From FEN-1219 sp963817615 (lineage in GTDB: Bacteria; Pseudomonadota; Gammaproteobacteria; Steroidobacterales; Rariloculaceae), in NCBI GenBank assembly GCA_963817615.1, contig CAWFPH010000003.1, forward strand, positions 992,001 through 1,056,000: a stretch of DNA of 64,000 nt. Reading direction: 5' to 3'. Of the stretch, positions 27,558 through 35,565 are shown in pieces. Numbering within the stretch: position 1 is the stretch's first letter; the number at the start of each line of letters is the position of its first letter. The notes under the pieces are model-generated. The model made no database searches and was not told the DNA's origin. It was given only the letters and a program-made list of their open reading frames with translations. The position numbers and the translations under genes were made by a program.

Positions 27558-29243
27558 TCAGCTCGTCAGGATGCGCCGCGCGGCACCCTCGGGATCGTTC
27601 ACCATCCGGCAATCATTGTCGAACACCATGGTCTGCATTTTGACCGGGTCGGTGGGCGTCCACTCCAGCCCCGGCTGGCTCGGGTTCCCACTATGCGCGA
27701 ACGCAGCCCAGGCGGCCGCCATTTTGGTCGCGAGCGCGCGGGCCTCCGGCGTGTCGCCCGTGCCCTGCTCACAGCGCTGAGTATTGTCGAAGCAGAACGC
27801 GAGCTCGGCGGTGTGCCACGCGCCCGGCAGGCCGTCGAGCTGCGGCGACTGCCACTGGAAATGGTACTGATAGACCGGCGCGCCTCGCAGCGCATGTTTC
27901 ATGTTGGCCATCTCGACCGCGCGGTTGCGCATCGCCAGGCCGCCGACCCCGTAGGACAACGTCCGGATCGCCTTTTCCGGGTGCGCTTGCTTCATCGCCG
28001 CGATCAGCCGATCGGCCTTGTCTTTGCCGAGCACTGCCGCAAGCTCCGCGCGCCACTCCTCCTCGGTCGGATTCCGGCTCCACTGCATGCCTTCTTCGCT
28101 CACCCCGCCGATGATCACCGGCACGTCTTTCGACACCGCCGGTGCCGCGTCCTGGAACGAGCGGACGTCGATGATTTTGCCGTCGACGGTGGGGGTCCAG
28201 CCGACGCGCGGCTTGCCGCCGACGGGCGGACCGAAGGAGACGCTCGGGCGCGCGGGCCCGTTGATGCGCTGGGCCACGCGGTTGCCGGCGTCGTTGAGCA
28301 TGGCCCAATCCATCTTCTGCAGCGCGCCGATGTCGCGAACGCCCACACCGAGCTCGCGGACCAGCTCACGGGCGAACTCGCGCGACTGCTCGCCGTCGGG
28401 GCTGTTGCCGCCGCCCCCCGACTGGACGATGGCGCGATGGATGAGGCCCTTGGCGGACGGCATGCCCAGCAGCGTGGTCACCTTCGAGCCGCCTCCCGAC
28501 TGCCCATAGATCAGCACCCGGCTGGGGTCGCCGCCGAAGTTCGCGATGTTGTCGCGCACCCATCGGAGCGACGCGACGAGGTCCGTCATGGAGACGTTGA
28601 CCGATCCCTCGTAGTCCGCGCCGCCCACTTCGGCGAGGTCGAAGAAGCCGAGCACATTCAGGCGATGGTTCACCGACACCTGCACGACGTCGTGATTGCG
28701 CGCCATCTGCGCGCCGTCCTGGGAGGCGAGCTCGTAGGACGAGCCGAAGCTGAAGCCGCCGCCATGGAAGTAGACCATCACCGGCCGGCTGCCGGAGAGC
28801 GACGAAGTCCAGATGTTCAGCTTCAGCATGTCCTCGCCGACGAAGCCGTCCGTCCATTGCTGGAGGAACGTGTGCTCCTTGGCGCGGAAGTTATGCAGGC
28901 TCTGTGGGCAATTGGCACCGTAGGCCAGCGCCGGATACTCGCCGTCCCAGGGCTTGGGCGGCTTGGCGGGCAGCCAACGGTTCTGCCCACTCGTGTCCTC
29001 CCCGTAGGGAACACCCTTGAAGTGGAAGACGTCGCCGGCGAGGTAGCCGCGCACTTTGCCGTATTGAGTCTTGGCGATCGCTGAACGCGGAGTGGAGCAG
29101 CCGCGCGATCGGTCGTGCGGGCTGTTCTCGACTTCGTAGAGCTGCGCCCGGGCCGGGAGCGCGAGCCCGAGGCCCGCCGTCGAGGCGGCGAGCAAGGCGC
29201 CGCGCCTGGTAAACCGCCCGCCGCTACGCGAATTGGATGTCAT
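27558..29243 (-). CDS. Tat-exported type-B carboxylesterase
   Basis: A 561-residue esterase. A twin-arginine signal (FTRRGALLAASTAGLGLALPARAQ) precedes the catalytic domain. The oxyanion loop YFHGGGFSFGS and the nucleophile elbow IYGQSGGGSKV show a complete active site; the Glu and His lie further on (the region SEEGMQ and GAWHTAELAFCFDN). It is convergent with the symporter and divergent from the 29480 gene. Substrates of this family are varied, and removal of acyl or aryl esters from plant polymers fits the neighbourhood. ATG at 29243 is preferred over 29258 because the GGGGGACGG before it can act as a ribosome-binding site. Confidence 0.9.
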   Translation of the reverse strand: MTSNSRSGGRFTRRGALLAASTAGLGLALPARAQLYEVENSPHDRSRGCSTPRSAIAKTQYGKVRGYLAGDVFHFKGVPYGEDTSGQNRWLPAKPPKPWDGEYPALAYGANCPQSLHNFRAKEHTFLQQWTDGFVGEDMLKLNIWTSSLSGSRPVMVYFHGGGFSFGSSYELASQDGAQMARNHDVVQVSVNHRLNVLGFFDLAEVGGADYEGSVNVSMTDLVASLRWVRDNIANFGGDPSRVLIYGQSGGGSKVTTLLGMPSAKGLIHRAIVQSGGGGNSPDGEQSREFARELVRELGVGVRDIGALQKMDWAMLNDAGNRVAQRINGPARPSVSFGPPVGGKPRVGWTPTVDGKIIDVRSFQDAAPAVSKDVPVIIGGVSEEGMQWSRNPTEEEWRAELAAVLGKDKADRLIAAMKQAHPEKAIRTLSYGVGGLAMRNRAVEMANMKHALRGAPVYQYHFQWQSPQLDGLPGAWHTAELAFCFDNTQRCEQGTGDTPEARALATKMAAAWAAFAHSGNPSQPGLEWTPTDPVKMQTMVFDNDCRMVNDPEGAARRILTS

Positions 29244-29324
29244 CGTTCCGTCCCCCATGCCTTTCTTGCGTTCTTAGTTTTCGGCTTCCGCGACCGGCGC
29301 AGGTCCGAACGCGAGCCCACCGAT

Positions 29325-29341
29325 AATTTGCCATACAAATT
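29325..29341. promoter_or_regulatory. inverted repeat AATTTG-CCATA-CAAATT
   Basis: A perfect 6-5-6 inverted repeat in the divergent region between the carboxylesterase and the 29480 gene. It has the same 6-5-6 geometry as the repeats at 29417-29433 and in front of the TonB receptor, but a different sequence. It sits about 80 bp upstream of the carboxylesterase start and resembles FCD-type GntR operators (such as those of LldR/PdhR) in layout. Confidence 0.45.
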
Positions 29342-29415
29342 GGGTGAATGGGTGAGTCATCGGCAATTTTGCGGACAGTCGTTGTTCTCATAGATTTGCC
29401 GGCTTATCGCCGCGA

Positions 29416-29434
29416 CTGTTATCTGCTATAACAG
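29416..29434. promoter_or_regulatory. 19-bp inverted repeat CTGTTAT-CTGCT-ATAACAG
   Basis: A perfect 7-bp inverted repeat with a 5-bp centre, 46 bp before the start of the 29480 gene. The core GTTATCTGCTATAAC recurs exactly at 30644-30658 upstream of the TonB receptor, so it is very probably a shared operator. Confidence 0.65.
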
Positions 29435-29479
29435 GTTTGCCGTTGGCCTTGCGCTGCGCCATCGCGCGAGTGAGGAGAG

Positions 29480-30505
29480 GTGAACGAGAGGAACCTTTGG
29501 ATCATGGCCGTCTGTGTGTCGGCAGCCGCCGCGGCAGCGCGTCTCGCTGAATCCCCGCACGCCGTCGCAGCGCAAACCGCCGCGCCGCCCGAGTGGACGC
29601 GAAGGACGTCATGGGGCGATCCGAACCTCCAGGGAGAGTGGACGAGCGAAGGCGAATACGGCGTTCCGTTCGAGCGGCCGCAGCAGTTCGGCACCCGCGC
29701 GTTTCTGACGGACGAGGAGTATGCAAAGCGGCTTCAGGACGTGGAGCGACGCGACGAGCGTGACCTCGAATCCGTCGACGTGCTCGCCGGCAAGGTCGCT
29801 GCCCCGAGCGCGCCGATTCCGCATTGGCGCGAGTACGAGACGAACTCGCGACGCACGTCGCTCGTGATCGACCCGGCGAATGGCCGGTTGCCCCCGCGAG
29901 CGCCTACGGCCGCGCCGCTGCCGGTGGAACGCTGCGGAAGCCTACTCCGCGGCGAACCATGCGCTTCCTACAAGGACTATGGGCTCGGCGTCCGCTGTAT
30001 CGTCCACGGCGGCGGCTTTCCCGACGCGATGTTCCCGGCCGTCTACAACGCGAACTTTCGGATCGTCCAGGCGCCCGGTGTCGTAGCGATTACGTACGAA
30101 CTGATTCACGACACGCGCGTGATCCCGATCGAGCCGTCGCCGCGGCGAAAGTCCCGGCACGTGTCGCCGGCGATCCGGATGTACATGGGAGACCCGCGCG
30201 GTCACTGGGAAGGAACCACGCTCGTCGTCGAAACCACGAATTTGAAGGCAGCCGCGCGCGGTGGCTCCCCGGGTTTGGTTCTCATCGAGCGATTCACGCG
30301 CAAGTCGCAGGATTTGATCGACTACGAAGTCACCTTCGTCGATCCCGTAACGTGGACGGCTCCGTGGACGGCGGCACTCGATCTGAAGGCGCGGCCGGCC
30401 GACGCCGGAGTGTTCGAGTATGCGTGCCACGAAGGCAACTACGGCTTGCGCAACATGCTGTCGACGTCGCGCTATCTAGAGCGAACGGGCGGCCAAGACA
30501 AGTAA
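29480..30505 (+). CDS. conserved exported protein of unknown function
   Basis: A 341-residue exported protein. A signal-like N-terminus (IMAVCVSAAAAAARLAESPHAVAAQ) is followed by PDLQG-type sequence (WGDPNLQGEWTSEGEYGVPFERP), RTSLVIDPANGRLPP and a C-terminal core with MYMGDPRGHWEGTTLVVETTNL and EYACHEGNYGLRNML. I know this motif set from many unnamed exported proteins of soil proteobacteria and Acidobacteria, often beside TonB receptors; I know of no assigned activity. It starts with GTG at 29480 behind GAGGAG, or ATG at 29504. It shares an upstream operator-like repeat with the TonB receptor gene. Confidence 0.75.
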   Translation: MNERNLWIMAVCVSAAAAAARLAESPHAVAAQTAAPPEWTRRTSWGDPNLQGEWTSEGEYGVPFERPQQFGTRAFLTDEEYAKRLQDVERRDERDLESVDVLAGKVAAPSAPIPHWREYETNSRRTSLVIDPANGRLPPRAPTAAPLPVERCGSLLRGEPCASYKDYGLGVRCIVHGGGFPDAMFPAVYNANFRIVQAPGVVAITYELIHDTRVIPIEPSPRRKSRHVSPAIRMYMGDPRGHWEGTTLVVETTNLKAAARGGSPGLVLIERFTRKSQDLIDYEVTFVDPVTWTAPWTAALDLKARPADAGVFEYACHEGNYGLRNMLSTSRYLERTGGQDK

Positions 30506-30621
30506 CGCCGACGCGGCGCGGCCGCAGACCGGTCGCCGCACGAGCGCGTGCAGCGCCACCGATGGGCTCTTGGCGCAGCCGTTCGGGCGCCGCCGCCCTT
30601 CCCTCCCCGCAAACGACTCAA

Positions 30622-30637
30622 GGATGTGTTTACATCC
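30622..30637. promoter_or_regulatory. hairpin GGATGT-GTTT-ACATCC
   Basis: A perfect 6-bp stem with a 4-base loop, just upstream of the two receptor operators. It may be an operator of another protein or a hairpin ending the preceding transcript; no T-run follows, so a factor-independent terminator is less likely. Confidence 0.35.
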
Positions 30638-30643
30638 GAGAAT

Positions 30644-30658
30644 GTTATCTGCTATAAC
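30644..30658. promoter_or_regulatory. operator-like repeat GTTAT-CTGCT-ATAAC
   Basis: Identical over 15 bases to the core of the repeat at 29416-29434. It lies about 100 bp before the receptor start, with a second related repeat 25 bp downstream. Confidence 0.62.
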
Positions 30659-30668
30659 CACGGCGTCT

Positions 30669-30683
30669 GTTATCAAGAATAAC
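30669..30683. promoter_or_regulatory. operator-like repeat GTTAT-CAAGA-ATAAC
   Basis: Same 5-5-5 geometry and the same arms as the repeat at 30644-30658, with a different centre. The two are offset by exactly 25 bp. Conservation of the arms but not the spacer is what protein binding would produce. Confidence 0.58.
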
Positions 30684-30755
30684 TAATTGCGACTCCGGCT
30701 CATTGGGGACGGCCGCGAGCTCGCTACCGGGATGCATGCCTTGCAGGGGGGTTAT

Positions 30756-33700
30756 ATGCACGACGGACTCTCGGCGCAGATCGCTTCGGTATTGATCGGG
30801 GCCACGGCGGTGGCGGCGCTGCTGACGGAGGGCGTGACCGCACAGGCGCAGGACGCCGCCCGGGCGCCCGAGGAGATCACGGTGACCGGCACCCGGATTC
30901 GCCGCACCGACGGCATGGCGGAGCCGGTGCCCGTCACGACGTTGACGCCGACCGAGCTGCAGGTGTTCGAGCCTGGCAGCACCGTAGCGGAGCAGCTCGA
31001 CGCGCTGCCGCAGTTCTTCCAGACCAGCACTGCGCAACGAGGCGGACCGCCGCTGTTTGGCAACGGCGGCGGCAGCTATCTGAACATGCGCGGTCTTGGT
31101 CCGGAGCGCACGCTCGTGCTGTTCGACGGCTACCGAATGCCGCCGGCCGACAAGCGCGGCTCGGTCAACGTGGATACTCTGCCGACGGCGTTGGTCCGCT
31201 CGATCGACGTCGTGACGGGCGGCGCATCCGCGGCGTACGGCGCGGACGCCCTGGGCGGGGTCGTGAACTTCATCCTGAACCGCGAGTTCGAGGGGCTGAA
31301 GCTCAGCGCCAACACCGGCATGCACGAGTTCGACAGCGAAGGCAAGGACTGGAACGTATCCGTCGCGGGCGGGAAGCAGATCGGTGAGCGGCTGCACATC
31401 ATCGGGTCCGTAGAAGCACGGCACATCGATCAGATCTCGCGCAACCCGCTCGACCTCGATCCGAGCTGGTTTCAGCGCTGGGGCTGGGTGACGAACCCGG
31501 CCTGGCAAGCCTCGGATCCGCCCGGAACGAACCCGCGCAGGCTCACGGTGCCATGGGTGGCTCCGGCAGGCTTGAGCGTGAACGGCAAGATCTCGGGCGT
31601 GCCGCCGACGAGCCAGCTCGCGAACATGAAGTTCAACGACGACGGCAGCGCGCTCGTGCCTTTCGATCGCGGAAATCTCTCCGATGCGTCGTGGATTTCC
31701 GGTGGCTCCGACGCGGCGATCTCCAACGCGACGCAGCCCGGCGGCCCGAGCGGCTCGGAGGTCCTCCAGCGAACCGGCTTCTTCAGCCTCAAGTATGGCG
31801 TCTCGGATTCGATCGACTTCTTCTTCGACGCGCTCTTGGGCCACGTCGAATCGAACAGCGCGCAGTATTTCAGCGGTGCAACGATGTCGGGCCCCTGGTC
31901 GGCGACGGTGTTCCGCGAGAACGCTTATATGCCGGCCAGCGTCCGCTCCACCATGGTCGCGGAAAATCGTCCGAGCTTCCTGCTCGCAAAGGGTGGCAGC
32001 TATTTGGGCGAGCTCGACGTCTACAACACGGGCGAGTCGCGCAACGAGTTCGATACCGACATGTATCGCGCCGGCTTCGAATGGAACATGAGCAACAAGT
32101 GGGACATGCGCGTCGCGATGCAGACGGGCAAGACCAAGAAGATGACGGGCGCATTCGACGGTCTGCGAATCGATCGGGTCGCGCTCGCGATGGATGCGGT
32201 TGAAATCTACACGGACCGCCGCGACACCGACGGTGACGGCCTGCCGGATCTCGTGGCGGACGCGGATCGCGGCACGGGCACGATCGTGTGCAACGTGCAG
32301 CGCTACAACCCCACACCCGCACAACTCGCCGCTGTCGGGGCCATCCAGGGCCGGACGAAGACGACCGTGGACGGCACCGTGCCGCTCGCGTCACCAATCG
32401 GGCTCGACAACACGGTCCAGGGCTGCGTGCCGTTCAACATTATGGGGCATGGGCAGATCACGCAGGCGGCTGCCGACTACATCTTGACGCCGAAGTGGGG
32501 CGAGAGCGTCGTCAAGCAGGACTTCGCCGAAATGCTGGTGCGCGGGCAGATCTCGGACGGCTGGGGCGCAGGACCGCTGTCAATCGCGACCGGCGCGACT
32601 TATCGCAAGCAGTCGTTCCGCGACGGTGCCTATCCCGTCGAGATCGATGCACTCGGTCCGCCGTTCAACGCTCCGGAGCTCGGAATCCGAGGCATCGCGT
32701 CCACTTGGTCGAACGGCAGCCCGAACTTGCACCAGTTCTCGACCGTGTCGGCGATCGCGGGCGGTTACGACGTATGGGAAGCATTCGGCGAGCTGAACCT
32801 GCCGCTCTGGAAGTCGTCTTCCAGCGAGCAGCGGCTCGGCAGCAGCTTCGCCTATCGCTCCTCGGACTACTCGAGCGTCGGCCGCGTCGAGAGCTGGAAG
32901 GCCGGCCTGGACTTCCAGCTGATTCGCGATCTCCGGCTGCGGGCTACGCGGTCGCGCGACGTCCGCGAAGCCACATTTACCGAGCGGTTCGACAGCGCGC
33001 CCGGCGGTGGCAGCGTGTTCGACCCAGCGCGCAACCAGGCGCAGTCGACGATCACGTTGACGACGGCCGGCAACCCGAACTTGAGGCCGGAGGCCGCCGA
33101 CACGACGGTCGTGGGCCTGGTGTATCAGCCGCGCTGGGCGGAGAACCTGCGGATGTCGCTCGATCACTATATCGTCGACATCTCCGATTCGATTGCCACA
33201 CTCGGCGCACAGCAAGTCGTCGACGAGTGCTACACGAGCGGCGTGCTCTGCGAGTACGTGTTCCGCGACGACCAAGGCGTGCTGAGCCGTGTGCTCAGCC
33301 CGTACTTGAATCTCGATCTCGCCCGCGCCCGCGGTCTAGACGTCGAAGTCGACTACAGCAGAAACGTGAACTTCTTCCCGCGCAAGCACGCAGAGTCACT
33401 GTCGATTCGCACGCTCGCCGGCAAGCTCGACGAGCGAACGAGCACGGTCGTCGGCGGTACACCGGCCGAGTTCGCAGGCACGCGCGGTTATCCAGACCGC
33501 ACCGCGAGCATCACGTTGTCGTATCGAGTCGATCGTTTGTCGGTCCAGCTGCAAGAGCGTTATATCGGTGACGTGATTCTGAATCGAACTTGGGTCGAGG
33601 GCATCGACGTGGACAACAACACGATCGACTCCCAAGCATGGACGAACCTCGTGCTCGGCTACGAGGGACAAAGCCGCGGTTCGGGCAGATGGACGATCAC

Positions 33701-33842
33701 TTTCAACGTCCAGAACCTGTTCGACGTGGACCCGCCGATCATACCTTCGTCCGCGGATTCCCGGTTCGGCGCGCAAGCGACGGACAACACCTATGAAATC
33801 TGGGGCAGACGCTACCAGCTGGGCTTCAACCTCGAGTTCTGA
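30756..33842 (+). CDS. TonB-dependent outer-membrane receptor
   Basis: About 1028 residues. After a signal peptide (VLIGATAVAALLTEGVTAQAQ) comes EEITVTGTRIRRTDG, then the plug domain (NMRGLGPERTLVLFDGYRMPP, SIDVVTGGASAAYGADALGGVVNFIL) and a long beta-barrel ending in the aromatic residue of GFNLEF. It imports large substrates across the outer membrane, powered by TonB. Placed after the arabinose locus and sharing an operator-like repeat with 29480, it most likely takes up arabino-oligosaccharides; that substrate is inference. The start at 30756 has an AGGGGGG box just before it; TTG 30687 and ATG 30732 are alternatives. Confidence 0.93.
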   Translation: MHDGLSAQIASVLIGATAVAALLTEGVTAQAQDAARAPEEITVTGTRIRRTDGMAEPVPVTTLTPTELQVFEPGSTVAEQLDALPQFFQTSTAQRGGPPLFGNGGGSYLNMRGLGPERTLVLFDGYRMPPADKRGSVNVDTLPTALVRSIDVVTGGASAAYGADALGGVVNFILNREFEGLKLSANTGMHEFDSEGKDWNVSVAGGKQIGERLHIIGSVEARHIDQISRNPLDLDPSWFQRWGWVTNPAWQASDPPGTNPRRLTVPWVAPAGLSVNGKISGVPPTSQLANMKFNDDGSALVPFDRGNLSDASWISGGSDAAISNATQPGGPSGSEVLQRTGFFSLKYGVSDSIDFFFDALLGHVESNSAQYFSGATMSGPWSATVFRENAYMPASVRSTMVAENRPSFLLAKGGSYLGELDVYNTGESRNEFDTDMYRAGFEWNMSNKWDMRVAMQTGKTKKMTGAFDGLRIDRVALAMDAVEIYTDRRDTDGDGLPDLVADADRGTGTIVCNVQRYNPTPAQLAAVGAIQGRTKTTVDGTVPLASPIGLDNTVQGCVPFNIMGHGQITQAAADYILTPKWGESVVKQDFAEMLVRGQISDGWGAGPLSIATGATYRKQSFRDGAYPVEIDALGPPFNAPELGIRGIASTWSNGSPNLHQFSTVSAIAGGYDVWEAFGELNLPLWKSSSSEQRLGSSFAYRSSDYSSVGRVESWKAGLDFQLIRDLRLRATRSRDVREATFTERFDSAPGGGSVFDPARNQAQSTITLTTAGNPNLRPEAADTTVVGLVYQPRWAENLRMSLDHYIVDISDSIATLGAQQVVDECYTSGVLCEYVFRDDQGVLSRVLSPYLNLDLARARGLDVEVDYSRNVNFFPRKHAESLSIRTLAGKLDERTSTVVGGTPAEFAGTRGYPDRTASITLSYRVDRLSVQLQERYIGDVILNRTWVEGIDVDNNTIDSQAWTNLVLGYEGQSRGSGRWTITFNVQNLFDVDPPIIPSSADSRFGAQATDNTYEIWGRRYQLGFNLEF

Positions 33843-34111
33843 TGTAACCGCCAACCGTGTCGTCGATCTCCGCTCTGCCCTGCCCGATGTCGTGCTTTAT
33901 AAGGAGCGCGCGCCGCTGAAGCGCTGCGAGCGCGCCGCGATGGCGCCTCGGCTCGGAAGATTTCACCCGGGGCGTCGGCGTGGCTCCGGATCCTGCGCGA
34001 ATCTGCGGGCCTGCCTCCGCCTTCCCGCGACACTACGCGCACGCCGACCGGCACTTGCACCGCTGAAGCTTATCCAGGAAGATCGCGCCCGTCTTCCGGT
34101 TTGCGATATCG

Positions 34112-34627
34112 ATGGCGGCACCGAAGAAGAAAAAGACAAAGGCGCAACGACAGGATCGACCGGGTGGCGACACGGCGTTCCACGGCGAGCTCGAAGATCT
34201 CGTGGGCTACAACTTGAGGCGCGCACACGGCCTGCAAAAGCAGCGCTTCGCCACCGTGTTCGCGGTGCACGGCATCCGTCCTGCGAGCCTGTCCGCGCTC
34301 GGGACGATCTTCGATCATGCCGGAATCACACAAACGGAGCTTGGCAAGAAGCTCCACATGAAACGCGCGAACATCGTACCACTGCTCGCCGAGCTCGAAG
34401 ATCGCGCGCTCGTCGAGCGGCGTACAAGCGCGGACGATCGGCGCTCGCAACTCGTCTTTCTCACGCCGGCGGGTAAGAAATTCACGAGAGAGATGCTCGA
34501 ACTGCACCGCCAGCTCGAGGACGATCTCGCGCGGAACCTCGGTCTGAGGGAGCGCGACCAGCTCGTGCAGCTGCTGAAGAAGTTCCGGCGCTTGGCCCCC
34601 GAGCCGGAGATCGACGAAGAGGAGTGA
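34112..34627 (+). CDS. MarR-family transcriptional regulator
   Basis: A 171-residue regulator with a lysine-rich N-terminal tail and a winged helix: RRAHGLQKQRFATVFAVHGIRPASLSALGTI, then ITQTELGKKLHMKRANIVPLLAELEDRALVERRTSADDRRSQLVFLTPAGKKF, which holds the recognition helix and the wing with its conserved DxRS. The C-terminus is acidic (EPEIDEEE). It stands alone between the TonB receptor and an accessory region. MarR proteins often sense phenolics, and feruloylated arabinan would release them; whether that link applies here is speculation. Confidence 0.9.
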   Translation: MAAPKKKKTKAQRQDRPGGDTAFHGELEDLVGYNLRRAHGLQKQRFATVFAVHGIRPASLSALGTIFDHAGITQTELGKKLHMKRANIVPLLAELEDRALVERRTSADDRRSQLVFLTPAGKKFTREMLELHRQLEDDLARNLGLRERDQLVQLLKKFRRLAPEPEIDEEE

Positions 34628-35055
34628 ACCCCGCGCAACCGGAGTCATCGAGAATGGCGGTCGCCCCGACCACTTCGCCCTTCTCGAAGCTGGGGAGCCT
34701 GCGCACGATAGCCGGATCTGCAGCTCCTCGTGAGTCTTGGTAGCTGCTCCGTGCCGCCCGGCCGATAGTTTCCCTGGCCATGCGACCGGTTTGACGGGCA
34801 GCGCGACGCTGGCTCACTGCGCTCAAGTCGAGCAAGCAACCGCCGCACCGCGAGCATGTCGCCGGGCTGCTCGGCCTCGACTGCCGCGACCATCAGCGCG
34901 TACATCACTGTGAGCCATGCCGCATAACTTCGGCATCCCAATTGACGCCTAATTTCGGCCATGTTCTATTGGAAACAATCACCTATGCAAGACCAATTCA
35001 CGCTATTCGGCAGTCTCGCCGAATTTCATTTGGGGCGTGTGCCGTCCAACTACTG
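34628..35055. other. non-coding or decayed sequence before the cassette pair
   Basis: No convincing gene. A minus-strand frame (34645-34962, 105 codons) begins MAEIRRQLGCRSYAAWLTVMYALMVAAVEAEQ but loses protein-like composition in its second half, so I do not call it. The right end (about 35030-35061) contains GTGCCGTCCAACTACTGTTAGCT, which resembles the 3' half of an attC site and ends in the box that marks the proposed start of the first cassette. Confidence 0.4.
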
Positions 35056-35064
35056 TTAGCTGTC

Positions 35065-35439
35065 ATGGAAAGGTCGGCAGTCATCCTTCTGGGCGTGGCA
35101 TTCGCCGGGTCGTTGGCGGTCCATCTATTCCTCGACGTTCGCCTTGGCGTAGCGCTATTGATCTTTTTTGTCGGCTGGCCCCTCGTCGGAACCCTTGTGA
35201 CCATCGACGACGACTTGAAGGGAGGGTGGAGCAATCCAGATGGGACAGTTCGTCCTCCGTGGCTCGAGATGCCTTTCTGGGGACAAATTTTAGGGGGCTT
35301 GGCTGTTGCCTCCATTGGGTTCGCTATTGATATCGGTTGGAATTCACGCGGTGCCGTATTGTTCTGGTCGGCGGCGGCAATCGGTCTCGCGCTCGCCTTT
35401 CCGATGATCAGGCGTGGATTGCGCGCAAATGACAGCTAA
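35065..35439 (+). CDS. small membrane protein in a putative integron cassette
   Basis: A 124-residue protein with hydrophobic segments near ~5-22 and ~26-42 and two more near ~72-88 and ~95-112, with a polar loop (TIDDDLKGGWSNPDGTVRPPWLE) between. I recognise no family. The ATG is 9 bp after the proposed cassette boundary (G/TTAGCT, 35055-35061), and the TAA stop lies inside the first box of the attC site that follows (AGCTAAC, 35434-35440), both typical of integron cassette genes. An in-frame ATG at 34942 would cross the boundary and is rejected. The DNA is more AT-rich than the neighbouring operons. Confidence 0.62.
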   Translation: MERSAVILLGVAFAGSLAVHLFLDVRLGVALLIFFVGWPLVGTLVTIDDDLKGGWSNPDGTVRPPWLEMPFWGQILGGLAVASIGFAIDIGWNSRGAVLFWSAAAIGLALAFPMIRRGLRANDS

Positions 35440-35559
35440 CAAGCGGTTGCAGCGGACCATCACACGCCCTCACGAGCGCACCGCATGTGCGTCATTTCGT
35501 TGTGCACACGCGGCGCGCTGGACACGTAATCACGCGGCCGCTCAACGGCGGCGTTAGGC
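35434..35559 (+). repeat. attC recombination site (integron cassette)
   Basis: The left end AGCTAAC-AAGCGGTTGCAGCGGACC and the right end GGCCGCTCAACGGCGGC-GTTAGGC are near-complementary, as in attC (59-base element) sites: outer boxes (CTAAC/GTTAG) and inner boxes (GTTG/CAAC plus GCGG/CCGC), with unpaired bases on one side. The centre is unrelated and could form the variable loop. The crossover point would be between G35553 and T35554. The left box is the exact complement of GTTAGCT at 35055-35061, as expected when both come from one cassette. Confidence 0.72.
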
Positions 35560-35565
35560 GGACTC

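Noticed and set aside
28480..28515. Unusual nucleophile elbow GQSGG in the type-B carboxylesterase
   Set aside because: Gln or Glu before the catalytic Ser and Gly after it are both common in bacterial members of this family.
34645..34962. 105-codon minus-strand frame before the cassette pair
   Set aside because: The first half is protein-like but the second half is low-information and there is no family match or ribosome-binding site that I can see.
34949..35061. A full first attC site upstream of cassette 1
   Set aside because: Only the 3' half (CAAC...GTTAGCT) is convincing; GCCTAATTTCGG at about 34950 does not pair well with it. Recorded as a possible half-site only.
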